From: Stenotrophomonas sp. BIGb0135
GTDB lineage: Bacteria; Pseudomonadota; Gammaproteobacteria; Xanthomonadales; Xanthomonadaceae
DNA: 64,000 bases
Assembly (NCBI RefSeq): GCF_024810105.1
Contig: NZ_JANUDX010000001.1
Location: forward strand, 868,001 to 932,000
Direction of reading: 5' to 3'
Part shown: positions 36,179-44,986 of the stretch, in pieces
Layout of the letters: the number at the start of each line of letters is the position of its first letter
Numbering within the stretch: position 1 is the first letter of the stretch
Made by a program: the position numbers and the translations under genes
Notes under the pieces: generated by a model
Databases searched by the model: none
What the model saw: only the letters and a program-made list of their open reading frames with translations
Told to the model about the DNA's origin: nothing

Positions 36179-37438
36179 TCAGTCGCCCTGCTGCTTCTGC
36201 AGGTGCTCCCAACGCTCCTGGGCGTCGATGGTGCGTTCGGCGGTGAGGCGGGCTTCCAGGCGATCCAGGCCGATTTCCTCGCCCGTATCGACGCAGTAAC
36301 CGTAGTCACCATCTTCCAGACGCTTCAGCGTGCTGTTGATCTTGCCGATCAGCTTGCGGTAACGGTCGCGGGTCCGCAGTTCCAGCGAGTTTTCGGTCTC
36401 GCGGGTGGCGCGTTCGGCTTCATCGCCGATGTCGCGCACTTCTTCCTGCAGGTTCGCGATGGTCTGCTTGGATTCCTCCACCAGATCATTGCGCCAGTGC
36501 TGCAGGCGCTGGCGGAAATACTCCAGCTGCAGCGGGCTCATGTACTCCTCTTCCGCGCTCGGCTTGTAGCCGTCGGGCAGGATCGGACGACCGGTGGCTT
36601 CGTCAGTCTTGTATTCCACCACCTTCACCTTGGTGCGCGGGGCCGGGGCGGCCGAACGCGCGGCGACGGCAACGGCGACCTTGCCGACCGGACGCGAAAC
36701 AGGCTTGGGGGCGGACTCGGACTTGGCGGGGGTTTTTGCAGGCGATTTCGAAACGGGCACGGGATTCTTGTTTTGCGGGGCCTTGGAGGCGGGGGCGGCC
36801 GTTACCGGCGCCGGCGCGGAGGCCGGAGGGGTAACAGGCGTGGCCGCACTCTTGGCCGGGACAGACTTGGCCGGCGCCGGCGATGCCGGCTTCGGTGCGG
36901 ACTTCACTACGGGTGCTGCCACCGGCGTTGCGGCCGGCTTGGTTGCCACGGGCTTGCTGGCGGTCTTGGCTGCCTTCACCGGCTTGGCCGGCGGCTGCTT
37001 GGCCGCCACCTTCTTCACAGGTGCAGGCTTGGAAGCCGGCTTGGCAGCGGCCGGCTTCACGGATTTCTTTGCCACGGTCGCCGGTGCGGCCTTCTTCACC
37101 GGCGCCTTGGCGACCGGCTTGGACGGCTTGGCCACCGCTGCCTTCTTGGCCACGGCCTTCTTGGCCACGACCTTCTTGGCCGGTGCAGCTTTCTTTGCCG
37201 GCGCCTTGGCGACGACCGGCTTCTTGGCGACGGCTTTCTTCACCGTCTTGGCCGGGGTCTTGGCGACCGGTTTTTTCACGGGTGCCGTCCTGGCCGCCGG
37301 TTGTTTGGATGCAGGCTTGCCAGCCGGCTTGGAGGCCGGTTTCTTGGCAACGGACTTGGCCGCCAACTTCTTAGCAACAGGCTTGGCGGTTTTCTTGGCG
37401 GCCTTGACGGCCTTCTTTGCAGTTTTTTTAGCAGCCAC
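36179..37438 (-). CDS. dksA: DksA/TraR-type RNA polymerase-binding protein with long Lys/Ala/Pro-rich N-terminal tail
   Basis: A 419-residue protein. Residues ~1-275 are low-complexity Lys/Ala/Pro repeats (AKKAVKAAKKTAK and many KPA/KKA variants), similar to histone H1-like or AlgP tails. The last ~140 residues are a DksA domain: a coiled coil with the tip motif DIGDEAERA (Asp pair near residue 335, as in E. coli D71/D74), then LELRTRDRYRKLIGKI and YGYCVDTGEEIG. Of the four zinc-finger cysteines of classical DksA, only the first remains (YCVDTG, later TIDA). It should bind in the polymerase secondary channel with ppGpp; the tail may bind nucleic acid. GTG start. Confidence 0.88.
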   Translation of the reverse strand: MAAKKTAKKAVKAAKKTAKPVAKKLAAKSVAKKPASKPAGKPASKQPAARTAPVKKPVAKTPAKTVKKAVAKKPVVAKAPAKKAAPAKKVVAKKAVAKKAAVAKPSKPVAKAPVKKAAPATVAKKSVKPAAAKPASKPAPVKKVAAKQPPAKPVKAAKTASKPVATKPAATPVAAPVVKSAPKPASPAPAKSVPAKSAATPVTPPASAPAPVTAAPASKAPQNKNPVPVSKSPAKTPAKSESAPKPVSRPVGKVAVAVAARSAAPAPRTKVKVVEYKTDEATGRPILPDGYKPSAEEEYMSPLQLEYFRQRLQHWRNDLVEESKQTIANLQEEVRDIGDEAERATRETENSLELRTRDRYRKLIGKINSTLKRLEDGDYGYCVDTGEEIGLDRLEARLTAERTIDAQERWEHLQKQQGD

Positions 37439-37709
37439 GAAACGCTCTTCCTTGGATTCCCCGGGGCCCGGGAAAGCGGGCCTTTATAGCCTACCCGACC
37501 AGCAGCAGCAACCACACCGCCTACTCCGTTCAGCCCCGGAGTCGCAAGGCGTGCAGCCAATCCACCGCGGGGGCGGACCGTCTTGCGCAGTTCGGTACCT
37601 GACCCGGCCAACAGCCGGGGCGGCCCGCCACGCGCGTGGACGCGGAGGGGGCCAACGGCCCATCCTGCGACAAATGCGGCCTTCATGCCAACTGCTCTAA
37701 GATTGGCAG

Positions 37710-37967
37710 GTGATCTCCCGCCTGCTCATCGCCCTGCTGCGCTTCTACAAGCGCTTCATCAGCCCGTTGCTGGGGCCGCGCTGCCGCTTCATGCCCAGCT
37801 GTTCTGAATACGCCATGCAAGCCATCGCCACGCATGGGCCCGCGCGCGGCAGCTGGCTGGCTGCGCGCCGGCTGGGCCGCTGCCATCCCTTCCACCCCGG
37901 TGGCATCGACGAGGTGCCGCCGCGCGCCGCGCATGACGCCACCTGCCGCTGCACAGGAAAACACTGA
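37710..37967 (+). CDS. yidD: Membrane protein insertion efficiency factor YidD
   Basis: An 85-residue Yid[28 protein letters not shown], then [19 protein letters not shown]. The conserved CRF-PSCS motif and the three cysteines are present. YidD helps YidC-dependent membrane insertion. It normally sits beside rnpA/yidC near oriC; here it is isolated, directly before a dihydroorotase gene (one base between stop and ATG). The start is a GTG with little ribosome-binding site. Confidence 0.92.
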   Translation: MISRLLIALLRFYKRFISPLLGPRCRFMPSCSEYAMQAIATHGPARGSWLAARRLGRCHPFHPGGIDEVPPRAAHDATCRCTGKH

Positions 37968-37968
37968 A

Positions 37969-39315
37969 ATGTCCTCCACGCTCATCGTCAACGCCCGCCT
38001 GGTCAACGAAGGCGCCATCACCCAGGGCGACCTGCGCATCGAGAACGGGCGCATCGCCCAGATCGGCGCCGGCCTGGAGGCCCGTCCGGGCGAAACCGTC
38101 GTCGACGCCGCCGGCCGCTGGCTGCTGCCGGGCATGATCGACGACCAGGTCCACTTCCGCGAACCCGGCCTGACCCACAAGGGCGACATCGCCACCGAAT
38201 CGGCCGCGGCCGTGGCCGGCGGGCTGACCAGCTTCATGGACATGCCCAACACCAACCCGCCCACCTTGAATGCCGAGATCCTGCAGGCCAAGTACGACGC
38301 CGCGGCCGGCCGTGCGCGCGCCAATTACGGCTTCTACATGGGCGCCAGCAACGACAACCTGGCCCACATCCAGTCGCTGGACCCCAAGACCGCGCCGGGC
38401 ATCAAGGTGTTCATGGGCGCTTCGACCGGCAACATGCTGGTCGACGACCCGGACACCCTGGACGCGATCTTCCGCGACGCGCCTACCCCGATCATCACGC
38501 ATTGCGAAGACACCCCGATGATCGATGCCAAGGCCAGGGAGTACGCCGAGAAGTACGGCGATGCGCTCAGTGCCGAACAGCACCCGGACATCCGCTCGCG
38601 CGAGGCCTGCCTGAAGTCCTCTGAGCTGGCCGTGTCGCTGGCGAAAAAGCACGGCACCCGCCTGCACGTGCTGCACATCTCCACGGCCGACGAACTCACG
38701 CTGTTCGAGCGCGGCCCGCTGATCCGCGCCGACGGCAGCCGCAAGCAGATCACCGCTGAAACCTGCATCCACTTCCTGCGCTTCGACCGCAGCGATTACG
38801 CGCGGCTGGGCAACCTGATCAAGTGCAACCCGGCGATCAAGGAAGCCAGCGACCGCGAAGCGCTCACCCGCGCGGTGGCCGAGGACGTGATCGACGTGCT
38901 GGCCACCGACCACGCCCCGCACACCTGGGAAGAGAAGCAGAAGCCCTACCCGCAGGCGCCGTCCGGCCTGCCGCTGGTGCAGTACGCGCTGGTCGCCGCG
39001 CTGGAACTGGTACACGAAGGCAAGCTGGAGATCACCCAGGTGGTGCAGAAGTTCGCCCACGCGCCGGCGCAGCTGTTCGACGTGAGCCAGCGTGGCTACC
39101 TGCGCGAAGGCTACTTCGCCGACCTGGTGCTGGTGGAGGACGTGCCGTTCACGGTCAAGCGCGAGGACGTGCTGTCCAAGTGCGGCTGGTCGCCGTTCGA
39201 AGGCATGACCTTCCGCTCGCGGATCGCCTCGACCTGGATCAATGGCGAGCTGGCCTGGGACGGCGAGCAGCTGGTCGGCGCGCCGAACGGGCAGCGCCTG
39301 AGCTTCGACCGCTGA
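37969..39315 (+). CDS. pyrC: Dihydroorotase (type I-like)
   Basis: A 448-residue amidohydrolase. The metal motif DDQVHFREPG lies near residues 61-70, with MDMPNTNPPT, ITHCEDTPM, HVLHISTADE and DVLATDHAPHTWEEK following. These are the hallmarks of dihydroorotase, which closes carbamoyl-aspartate to dihydroorotate in pyrimidine synthesis. Related allantoinase or hydantoinase activity is less likely given FREPG and DHAPH. The ATG at 37969 follows the yidD stop by one base. Its TGA overlaps the ATG of the M23 peptidase gene (TGATG). Confidence 0.92.
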   Translation: MSSTLIVNARLVNEGAITQGDLRIENGRIAQIGAGLEARPGETVVDAAGRWLLPGMIDDQVHFREPGLTHKGDIATESAAAVAGGLTSFMDMPNTNPPTLNAEILQAKYDAAAGRARANYGFYMGASNDNLAHIQSLDPKTAPGIKVFMGASTGNMLVDDPDTLDAIFRDAPTPIITHCEDTPMIDAKAREYAEKYGDALSAEQHPDIRSREACLKSSELAVSLAKKHGTRLHVLHISTADELTLFERGPLIRADGSRKQITAETCIHFLRFDRSDYARLGNLIKCNPAIKEASDREALTRAVAEDVIDVLATDHAPHTWEEKQKPYPQAPSGLPLVQYALVAALELVHEGKLEITQVVQKFAHAPAQLFDVSQRGYLREGYFADLVLVEDVPFTVKREDVLSKCGWSPFEGMTFRSRIASTWINGELAWDGEQLVGAPNGQRLSFDR

Positions 39316-40160
39316 TGCGGGCGACGTTGCTTGGCCTGGGCCTGCTCGCGGCGGGTGCCACGGGCGTGGCCGCGCTGCCACCCTCGCCCGCCCTCGCCCA
39401 GGCCGACAGCCGGGTGGTGTTTCCGGCCAGTGCCTCGCAGGGCGCAATGGTCATCGGCAAGGTTCCCGCCGGCAGCACGGTGCAGTACGCCGGCCGCACG
39501 CTGCGGGTGAGCGGCTATGGCAGCGTGGTGTTCGGCATCGGCCGTGACGAGAAGGGCCCGTTGCAGGTGCAGGTGCGGCGCCCGGACGGCGGCAGCGACA
39601 CCGTGACCATCGCGGTCACCCCGCGCGACTGGCCGACCGAACGGGTCAACGGGGTGCCGCCGAAAACCGTCAACCCGCCCCCGGCGATCGCCGAACGGAT
39701 CAAGCGCGAACAGGCCCAGGTGACCGCCGCGCGTGCGCGCGACGATGACCGGCCGGATTTCGCGCAGGCCTTCATCTGGCCGGTGCAGGGGCGCATCAGC
39801 GGGCGCTTCGGCAATGCCCGCGTGTACAACGGCCAGCCCGGCGCCGGCCACTCCGGCATGGACATCGCGGTGCCCACCGACACCCCCGTGAAGGCTCCGG
39901 CCGCCGGCGTGGTCACCTTCGCCGGCCCGGACCTGTACCTCACCGGCGGCACGCTGCTGCTGGACCACGGTTACGGCATCAGCTCCAATTTCCTGCACCT
40001 GTCGCGGATCGACGTGAAGGTGGGTGACCGTGTCGAGCAGGGTCAGGTGATCGCCGCGGTCGGCGCCACCGGCCGTGCCACTGGGCCGCACCTGCACTGG
40101 GGCATGAACTGGTTCGATACCCGCATCGATCCGCTGCTGGTGCTTGAACGCGGCAAGTGA
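39315..40160 (+). CDS. Exported M23 (LytM-type) peptidase
   Basis: A 281-residue protein with a signal peptide (LLGLGLLAAGATGVAA). An N-terminal beta domain follows (about 30-130). The LytM/M23 domain is at about 150-275, with zinc motifs HSGMDIAVP and HLHWGMNWFD and the GRFGNARVYNGQPGAG entrance. The metal ligands His, Asp and His are all present, so it is probably an active peptidoglycan endopeptidase. It overlaps the pyrC stop by one base. Confidence 0.9.
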   Translation: MRATLLGLGLLAAGATGVAALPPSPALAQADSRVVFPASASQGAMVIGKVPAGSTVQYAGRTLRVSGYGSVVFGIGRDEKGPLQVQVRRPDGGSDTVTIAVTPRDWPTERVNGVPPKTVNPPPAIAERIKREQAQVTAARARDDDRPDFAQAFIWPVQGRISGRFGNARVYNGQPGAGHSGMDIAVPTDTPVKAPAAGVVTFAGPDLYLTGGTLLLDHGYGISSNFLHLSRIDVKVGDRVEQGQVIAAVGATGRATGPHLHWGMNWFDTRIDPLLVLERGK

Positions 40161-40401
40161 TGGCGGCATGCCTGCAATGCTGGGCGCGGCCGGTGCAGCG
40201 CTGCCGGGAGGGTGCATCCCCGCGCCGATCGACACGGTCGGCAGTCGTTCGGGAACCGACCCTGGCGGTCCGCGCCCTCAGATGACGAGGCACATGGGGC
40301 GCCAGCGCCTCACTGTGCCGCGCCGCCGGGGCGCTCAGTGCCGCGGTGTACGGGCGGCCAATGCCGTCCAGTGCCGGCCCTATAGACGGGTCGCGCCGCG
40401 A
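40161..40401. other. Intergenic stretch, convergent ends
   Basis: About 240 bases between the M23 gene and the squalene/phytoene synthase-like gene. No gene, tRNA or clear terminator was recognised. Confidence 0.4.
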
Positions 40402-41109
40402 TCAGCCCCGACCGGCCCACCACGTGCGCAGCAGCGTCCGCAGCGGCGTGACCTTGGGCTCGCTGCCCTGCGCACGCGCCTGCAGCCGCGTTCTCGCCAG
40501 CGACGCGTACATGCGGCGCACGCGCGGGCCGGCGACGCGCGCCGGCCACCGCGCCAGCAAGTGCTGCGCCCAGCGCTGCGCGGCCGTCTCGCTACCGGCG
40601 TCCAGCAGCGCGCGCGGCACGGCGGCGACACCGGCCTCCTGGAGTCGCTGGGCCAGCGTCTGCACCAGCACGGGGGTGGTCACATCGCCGCGCGCCGGCG
40701 CCTCGAACATCACCGCCTCCACCGCCGCCACCGCGCCCGCATAGGCCTGCAGCGCGTGCAGCGCCTGGGCCGGTGCCACAGACGCGGCGCGGGCCTCGAC
40801 CAGGTCCGGCAGCGCCTGCGCCAGTTCCGCCCATGGCGCGCGCACCGGCTCCAGCAAACGCCCCAGCGGATGCCGCGAGCGCTGCCCGGCCCAGCTGCGC
40901 AGTTCTTCGCCCCACCAGGCCAGCTTGGCGTCGGAAGGGGTTGGATCGCCGTTGGTATTGAGGATGTCGTCGAACTCCTGCAGCAGCGCAAACCACGCCA
41001 CGGCCAGGCTGCGCTGGGCCTCGGGAACGAACGGCTCGGCCACCGACCATTCCGGCCAGCGGGTCCGCCACTTGTCCAGGAAACTGTCGAGGGCGCTGGA
41101 AGTTGTCAC
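40402..41109 (-). CDS. Squalene/phytoene synthase-like protein
   Basis: A 235-residue all-alpha protein. The segment LLQEFDDIL followed by KLAWWGEELRSW resembles the first helix pair of the squalene/phytoene synthase family, as in NDUFAF6-like proteins. The downstream Asp-rich catalytic motifs (DxxxD) are not visible, so prenyl condensation is doubtful. The start is a GTG at 41109 after AGGATT; a longer frame to 41208 looks like shadow sequence. It lies after the MupP/Gph-type gene in the mtaD-ubiG group, with a 127-base gap. Confidence 0.7.
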   Translation of the reverse strand: MTTSSALDSFLDKWRTRWPEWSVAEPFVPEAQRSLAVAWFALLQEFDDILNTNGDPTPSDAKLAWWGEELRSWAGQRSRHPLGRLLEPVRAPWAELAQALPDLVEARAASVAPAQALHALQAYAGAVAAVEAVMFEAPARGDVTTPVLVQTLAQRLQEAGVAAVPRALLDAGSETAAQRWAQHLLARWPARVAGPRVRRMYASLARTRLQARAQGSEPKVTPLRTLLRTWWAGRG

Positions 41110-41236
41110 GGGGAAAATCCTTGGAAGAAATTGGCCGAGCCAGGCTCGGCGGCTACCGGGGATACGCACGGGCCGATCACCGGTGCATGCCTGGGTTGCG
41201 CTGCGCATCGGCCAACCGCCGATGCCTGGCGGGCGG

Positions 41237-41917
41237 TCAGGCGCGCGCCAGCGGCCAGGCGTCGCCGCGCTGCAGCTGCGCGGGGTGCGCGATCATGCTC
41301 TCCGCGCCCCACGCCAACGGGTCGTCGGCCTCCAGCCGGTAGCCCCACAGCGCGGCCACCGAGGCCATGCCGGCGGCATTGGCGGCCACGATATCGCGCT
41401 CGTCGTCGCCCACATAGATGCAGGTGGCCGGGTCGATCCGCATGCGCTCGGCGGCGACCAGCAACGGCAGCGGGTGCGGTTTGCGCTGGGCCAGCGTATC
41501 GCCGCCAATCAGCACCTTGCAGCGCGCTTCCCAGCCCAGCTGGGGCACGATCAGGCGGGCCAGGTATTCGGGCTTGTTGGTGACGATGCCCCACGCGCAG
41601 CCAGCCGCATCCAGCGCATCGAGCATGCCGGCGACGCCGTCGAACACCACCGCGTGCTGGCCGATCAGGGCCTCGTAGCGGTCCAGGAACTCGGGCACCA
41701 GCGCGTCGCGCTCGACCTGCCCCAACGCCGGGAACGCCACCGAGACCATCGCCCGAGAGCCTTTGGAGACCACCGGGCGCAGTGCGTCCAGGCTGATCGG
41801 GGCACGCCCGCGCGCGGCCAGCATCGCATTGGCGGTGGCCAGCATGTCCGGCGCGCTGTCCAGCAGCGTGCCATCGAGGTCGAACAACACCGCCTGCGGG
41901 AAACCGGACTCAGACAC
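41237..41917 (-). CDS. HAD phosphatase, MupP/Gph type
   Basis: A 226-residue HAD hydrolase. Motif I is [16 protein letters not shown], followed by [10 protein letters not shown], motif II near GIVTNKPEY, Lys in [11 protein letters not shown] and motif [14 protein letters not shown]. It resembles phosphoglycolate phosphatase. However, the order mtaD-ubiG-phosphatase is the one in Pseudomonas aeruginosa, where the third gene is mupP (MurNAc-6-phosphate phosphatase of cell-wall recycling); [10 protein letters not shown] also fits MupP. The start GTG at 41917 overlaps ubiG by 8 bases; an ATG at 41941 would overlap by 32. Confidence 0.88.
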   Translation of the reverse strand: MSESGFPQAVLFDLDGTLLDSAPDMLATANAMLAARGRAPISLDALRPVVSKGSRAMVSVAFPALGQVERDALVPEFLDRYEALIGQHAVVFDGVAGMLDALDAAGCAWGIVTNKPEYLARLIVPQLGWEARCKVLIGGDTLAQRKPHPLPLLVAAERMRIDPATCIYVGDDERDIVAANAAGMASVAALWGYRLEADDPLAWGAESMIAHPAQLQRGDAWPLARA

Positions 41918-42638
41918 CCGCAGCGTCCGGCTTGACCGCATGGGCCAGGTAGTTGATGTCGGTGCGGCTGCTCAAGCGTGCGCGGTTGCGCCACGGCTCG
42001 TAGGCCATGCCGCTGACATCGCGCAGGTTGAAATCGGCCTCGCGCAGCCACTTGCCCAGCTCGGCCGGCTTGATGAAATCCTGGTAGTGGTGCGTGCCCT
42101 TGGGCAGCAGCCGCGCCACGTACTCGGCACCGACGATCGCCACGGCGAAGGCGGCCGGGGTACGGTTGACGGTGGACAGGAACAGCTGCCCGCCGGGCTT
42201 GAGCAGGCGGTGGCAGGCGGCGATGATCGCGCCCGGGTCGGGTACGTGCTCGAGCATCTCCATGCAGGTGACCACGTCGAAGCTGCCGGGCTGTTCGGCG
42301 GCCAGGTCCTCGGCGGCCTGCAGGCGGTAGTCCACCGTCACCCCCGACTCCAGGCTGTGCAGGCGCGCCACCTTGAGCAGCTCGGGCGCCAGGTCGATCG
42401 CGGTGACCTCGGCGCCTTCGCGCGCCAGTGCCTCGCTGAGCAGGCCGCCACCGCAGCCGATGTCGAGCGCGCGCGCGCCGCGCAGCGCCACGCGCCTGGC
42501 CACGTACTGCAGGCGCACCGGGTTGAGGGCATGCAGCGGCTTCTGCGGGCCGTCACTGTCCCACCAGCGATTGGCGAGCGCGGCGAACTTGTCCAGTTCG
42601 GCCTGATCGAAATTAGTGGAAGCGTGTGGGGTAGTCAT
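41910..42638 (-). CDS. ubiG: Ubiquinone biosynthesis O-methyltransferase
   Basis: A 242-residue SAM-dependent methyltransferase. The start [18 protein letters not shown] is typical of UbiG. The SAM motif [16 protein letters not shown] lies near residue 62, with [11 protein letters not shown] and HHYQDFIKP downstream. It performs both O-methylations in ubiquinone synthesis and associates with the membrane. AAGGA lies 6 bases before the ATG. The gene lies 16 bases after mtaD and overlaps the phosphatase gene. Confidence 0.95.
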   Translation of the reverse strand: MTTPHASTNFDQAELDKFAALANRWWDSDGPQKPLHALNPVRLQYVARRVALRGARALDIGCGGGLLSEALAREGAEVTAIDLAPELLKVARLHSLESGVTVDYRLQAAEDLAAEQPGSFDVVTCMEMLEHVPDPGAIIAACHRLLKPGGQLFLSTVNRTPAAFAVAIVGAEYVARLLPKGTHHYQDFIKPAELGKWLREADFNLRDVSGMAYEPWRNRARLSSRTDINYLAHAVKPDAAGV

Positions 42639-42654
42639 GGGGGTCCTTGGTGCA

Positions 42655-43998
42655 TCAAGCACGGATGTGGCGGATGCGCTCGCGCCACTGGCGGGCGTTG
42701 GCGACGATCGCGGCGGTGTCCATGCCGACCAGCTCGCGCTGGACCAGCTTGGGCTGCCCGGCGATCCAGACATCGCTGACCTGGTGACGACCGGCGGCAT
42801 ACACCAGCTGCGACAGCACATGGTGCAGCGGCTGGGTCTCCAGCGCGGACAGGTCCACGCAGACCAGGTCGGCCTGCTTGCCGACCTCGATCGAGCCGAT
42901 GCGGTCGCCGAAGCCCAGCGCGCGGGCGCCGCCCAGGGTGGCTGCACGCAGCGTGGTGGCCGCATCCAGCGCGGTGGCATCGTTGGCCACGGCCTTGGCC
43001 AGGATCGCCGCGGTGCGGTTCTCGCTGAACATGTCCAGGTCGTTGTTGCTGGCGCAGCCGTCGGTGCCGATGGCCAGGTTCACCCCGGCGCGCTGCAGGG
43101 CGCAGGCCGGGCAGAAGCCGGAGGCCAGCTTGAGGTTGGATTCGGGGCAATGCACCACGCTGACGCCACGCTCGGCGCACAGGTGGATTTCCGCCTCGGT
43201 CAGCTGGGTCATGTGCACCGCGATCAGGCGGTCGTTGACCAGGCCGAGGCGATCCAGCCGCGCCAGCGGGCGCTGGCCGTGCAGCTTGAGCGAGTCGCTG
43301 ATTTCCTGCGCGGTCTCATGCGTGTGCAGGTGGACCTGCATGTCCAACTGGTCGGACAGCATGCGCACGCGTTCGAAATTGGCGTCGTTGACCGTGTACG
43401 GTGCGTGCGGGGCGAACGAGGTGCCGATAAGCGGATCGTTGCGCCACTGGTCGTGCAGTTCACCCGCCTTGGCGAAGTACTCGTCGTCGGTCTTGGCCCA
43501 GGCAGTGGGAAAATCGATGATCACCGCACCGACCAGCGCGCGGAAGCCATGCTGCTTGTAGACGGCGGCCTGGACGTCGGAGAAGAAGTAGTTCTCGTTG
43601 GCGCAGGTGGTACCGCCGCGCAGCATCTCGGCGATCGCCAGCGTGGTGCCATCGGCCACGAACTCCGGCCCGATCACCGCCGCTTCCACCGGCCAGATGT
43701 GCTGCTGCAACCACACCATCAAGGGCAGGTCATCGGCGACGCCGCGCAACAGGGTCATCGGGTTGTGGGTGTGCGCGTTGACCAGGCCCGGCATCAGCGC
43801 CGCGTCCGGACGCGACACGGTGCGGACCGGGGCGAACCGCGCACGCGCTTCGGCACGCGGCAGGATCGCGATGATCTCGCTGCCTCGCACGGCCACGGCA
43901 TGGTCTTCCAGCACCACCGCATGCGGTTCGATCGGGACCACGTAACCGGCTTCGATCAGCAGGTCACAGGTTTCGGGGATGCGTGCGGTGTCGGTCAT
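42655..43998 (-). CDS. mtaD: TRZ/ATZ-family amidohydrolase, probable 5'-methylthioadenosine deaminase
   Basis: A 447-residue metal-dependent deaminase. [13 protein letters not shown] holds the first metal histidines, [11 protein letters not shown] and VHMTQL further ligands, and [15 protein letters not shown] the catalytic Asp. These fit the methylthioadenosine/S-adenosylhomocysteine deaminase group. The gene precedes ubiG and a MupP-type phosphatase, the order known in Pseudomonas, where it is mtaD. It would feed methionine salvage by deaminating methylthioadenosine. A REP cluster lies just upstream. Confidence 0.88.
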   Translation of the reverse strand: MTDTARIPETCDLLIEAGYVVPIEPHAVVLEDHAVAVRGSEIIAILPRAEARARFAPVRTVSRPDAALMPGLVNAHTHNPMTLLRGVADDLPLMVWLQQHIWPVEAAVIGPEFVADGTTLAIAEMLRGGTTCANENYFFSDVQAAVYKQHGFRALVGAVIIDFPTAWAKTDDEYFAKAGELHDQWRNDPLIGTSFAPHAPYTVNDANFERVRMLSDQLDMQVHLHTHETAQEISDSLKLHGQRPLARLDRLGLVNDRLIAVHMTQLTEAEIHLCAERGVSVVHCPESNLKLASGFCPACALQRAGVNLAIGTDGCASNNDLDMFSENRTAAILAKAVANDATALDAATTLRAATLGGARALGFGDRIGSIEVGKQADLVCVDLSALETQPLHHVLSQLVYAAGRHQVSDVWIAGQPKLVQRELVGMDTAAIVANARQWRERIRHIRA

Positions 43999-44072
43999 GC
44001 GGGCTCACTGTGCTGGGCGGACGCCCCGAAGGCGTGGGCGACCGGGACGCTCTGGAACGGAACGCTCTGGAC

Positions 44073-44296
44073 GTAGAGCCGACCGTTGGTCGGCTGCACG
44101 GGTGCCGTCGCCGACCAATGGGCGGTTCTACCGGGTGGGGCAGCCGACCAACGGTCGGCTCTACGGGGTGGCGTCCCCGACCAAGGGGCGGTTCTACCGG
44201 GTGGCGCAGCCGACCAACGGTCGGCTCTACGGGGTGGCATGGCCGACCAACGGTCGGTTCGACCGGGTGGTGCAGCCGACCAACGGTCGGCTCTAC
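44073..44296 (-). repeat. REP cluster: six minus-strand units and one opposed unit
   Basis: Between efp (ends 44317) and mtaD (starts 43998). Read on the minus strand there are six GTAG-type units, heads near 44296, 44263, 44231, 44197, 44164 and 44131, closed by one opposed unit at 44073-44095. Full units carry AGCCGACC/GGTCGGCT; alternate units are degraded (GAACCGCCCC/TTGGTCGG, and one with GTCG head). The first unit begins 20 bases after the efp stop. Confidence 0.88.
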
Positions 44297-44316
44297 CCTC
44301 ATCCGGCTTCGCCGGA

Positions 44317-44886
44317 TTACTTGCCTGCGCGTGCGGAGTATTCGCCCGAACGGGTATCGACCTTGATGATTTCATCCTGGTTGACGAACAGCGGCACGCG
44401 GACCACGGCGCCGGTTTCCAGGGTGGCCGGCTTGCCGCCGCCGCCGGAGGTGTCGCCACGGACGCCCGGGTCGGTTTCGGTGATTTTCAGTTCGACGAAG
44501 TTCGGCGGCTGGACGAAGATCGGCTCGCCGTTCCACAGCGTGACGATGCAGACTTCCTCACCCTTAAGCCACTTCTCCGCGCCGCCCATGCCGGCCTTGG
44601 TGGCCTGGACCTGCTCGAAGGTTTCCGGGTCCATGAAGTGCCAGTACTCACCGTCGCTGTACATGAAGTCCATGTTGGTGTCGACGACGTCGGCCTTCTC
44701 CACGTCATCGGTGGCCTTCATGGTCATTTCGACCACGCGGCCGGACTTGATGAAGCGGTACTTCATGCGGGTGAAGGCCTGGCCCTTGCCCGGCTTGACG
44801 TACTCGGTCTCGGTGATGACCGCCGGTTCATTGTTGACCAGGATCTTCATCCCGTTCTTGACGTCGTTCATGCCAACAGTGGCCAT
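44317..44886 (-). CDS. efp: Elongation factor P
   Basis: A 189-residue translation factor that rescues ribosomes at polyproline. Three beta-barrel domains are evident: KOW-like (1-65) with the modified lysine Lys34 in [11 protein letters not shown] (70-130) and the S1-like C-terminal domain (ending [17 protein letters not shown]). Lys34 in this context is the type receiving beta-lysine from EpmA/EpmB, and epmB is divergent next door. AGGAG lies 7 bases before the ATG. A palindrome (CGCCGCGC/GCGCGGCG, 44910-44927) lies in the 5' leader. Confidence 0.97.
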   Translation of the reverse strand: MATVGMNDVKNGMKILVNNEPAVITETEYVKPGKGQAFTRMKYRFIKSGRVVEMTMKATDDVEKADVVDTNMDFMYSDGEYWHFMDPETFEQVQATKAGMGGAEKWLKGEEVCIVTLWNGEPIFVQPPNFVELKITETDPGVRGDTSGGGGKPATLETGAVVRVPLFVNQDEIIKVDTRSGEYSARAGK

Positions 44887-44946
44887 GCTGAAACTCCTGA
44901 ATGGGCAAACGCCGCGCAGGCGCGGCGAGCCGGATAGAATGGAAAA

Positions 44947-44964
44947 CCCACCGGCACCGGTGGG
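44947..44964. promoter_or_regulatory. Inverted repeat in the efp/epmB divergent promoter region
   Basis: CCCACCGG-CA-CCGGTGGG, perfect 8-base arms, lies midway in the 100-base gap between efp and epmB starts. It could bind a regulator of both genes or end a short transcript; its position between divergent promoters favours an operator. Confidence 0.4.
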
Positions 44965-44986
44965 GTGACTAGTTTTTCTGACCGAC

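Noticed and set aside
37789..39447. A 552-codon minus-strand frame opposite dihydroorotase
   Set aside because: Shadow frame; pyrC motifs on the plus strand are complete.
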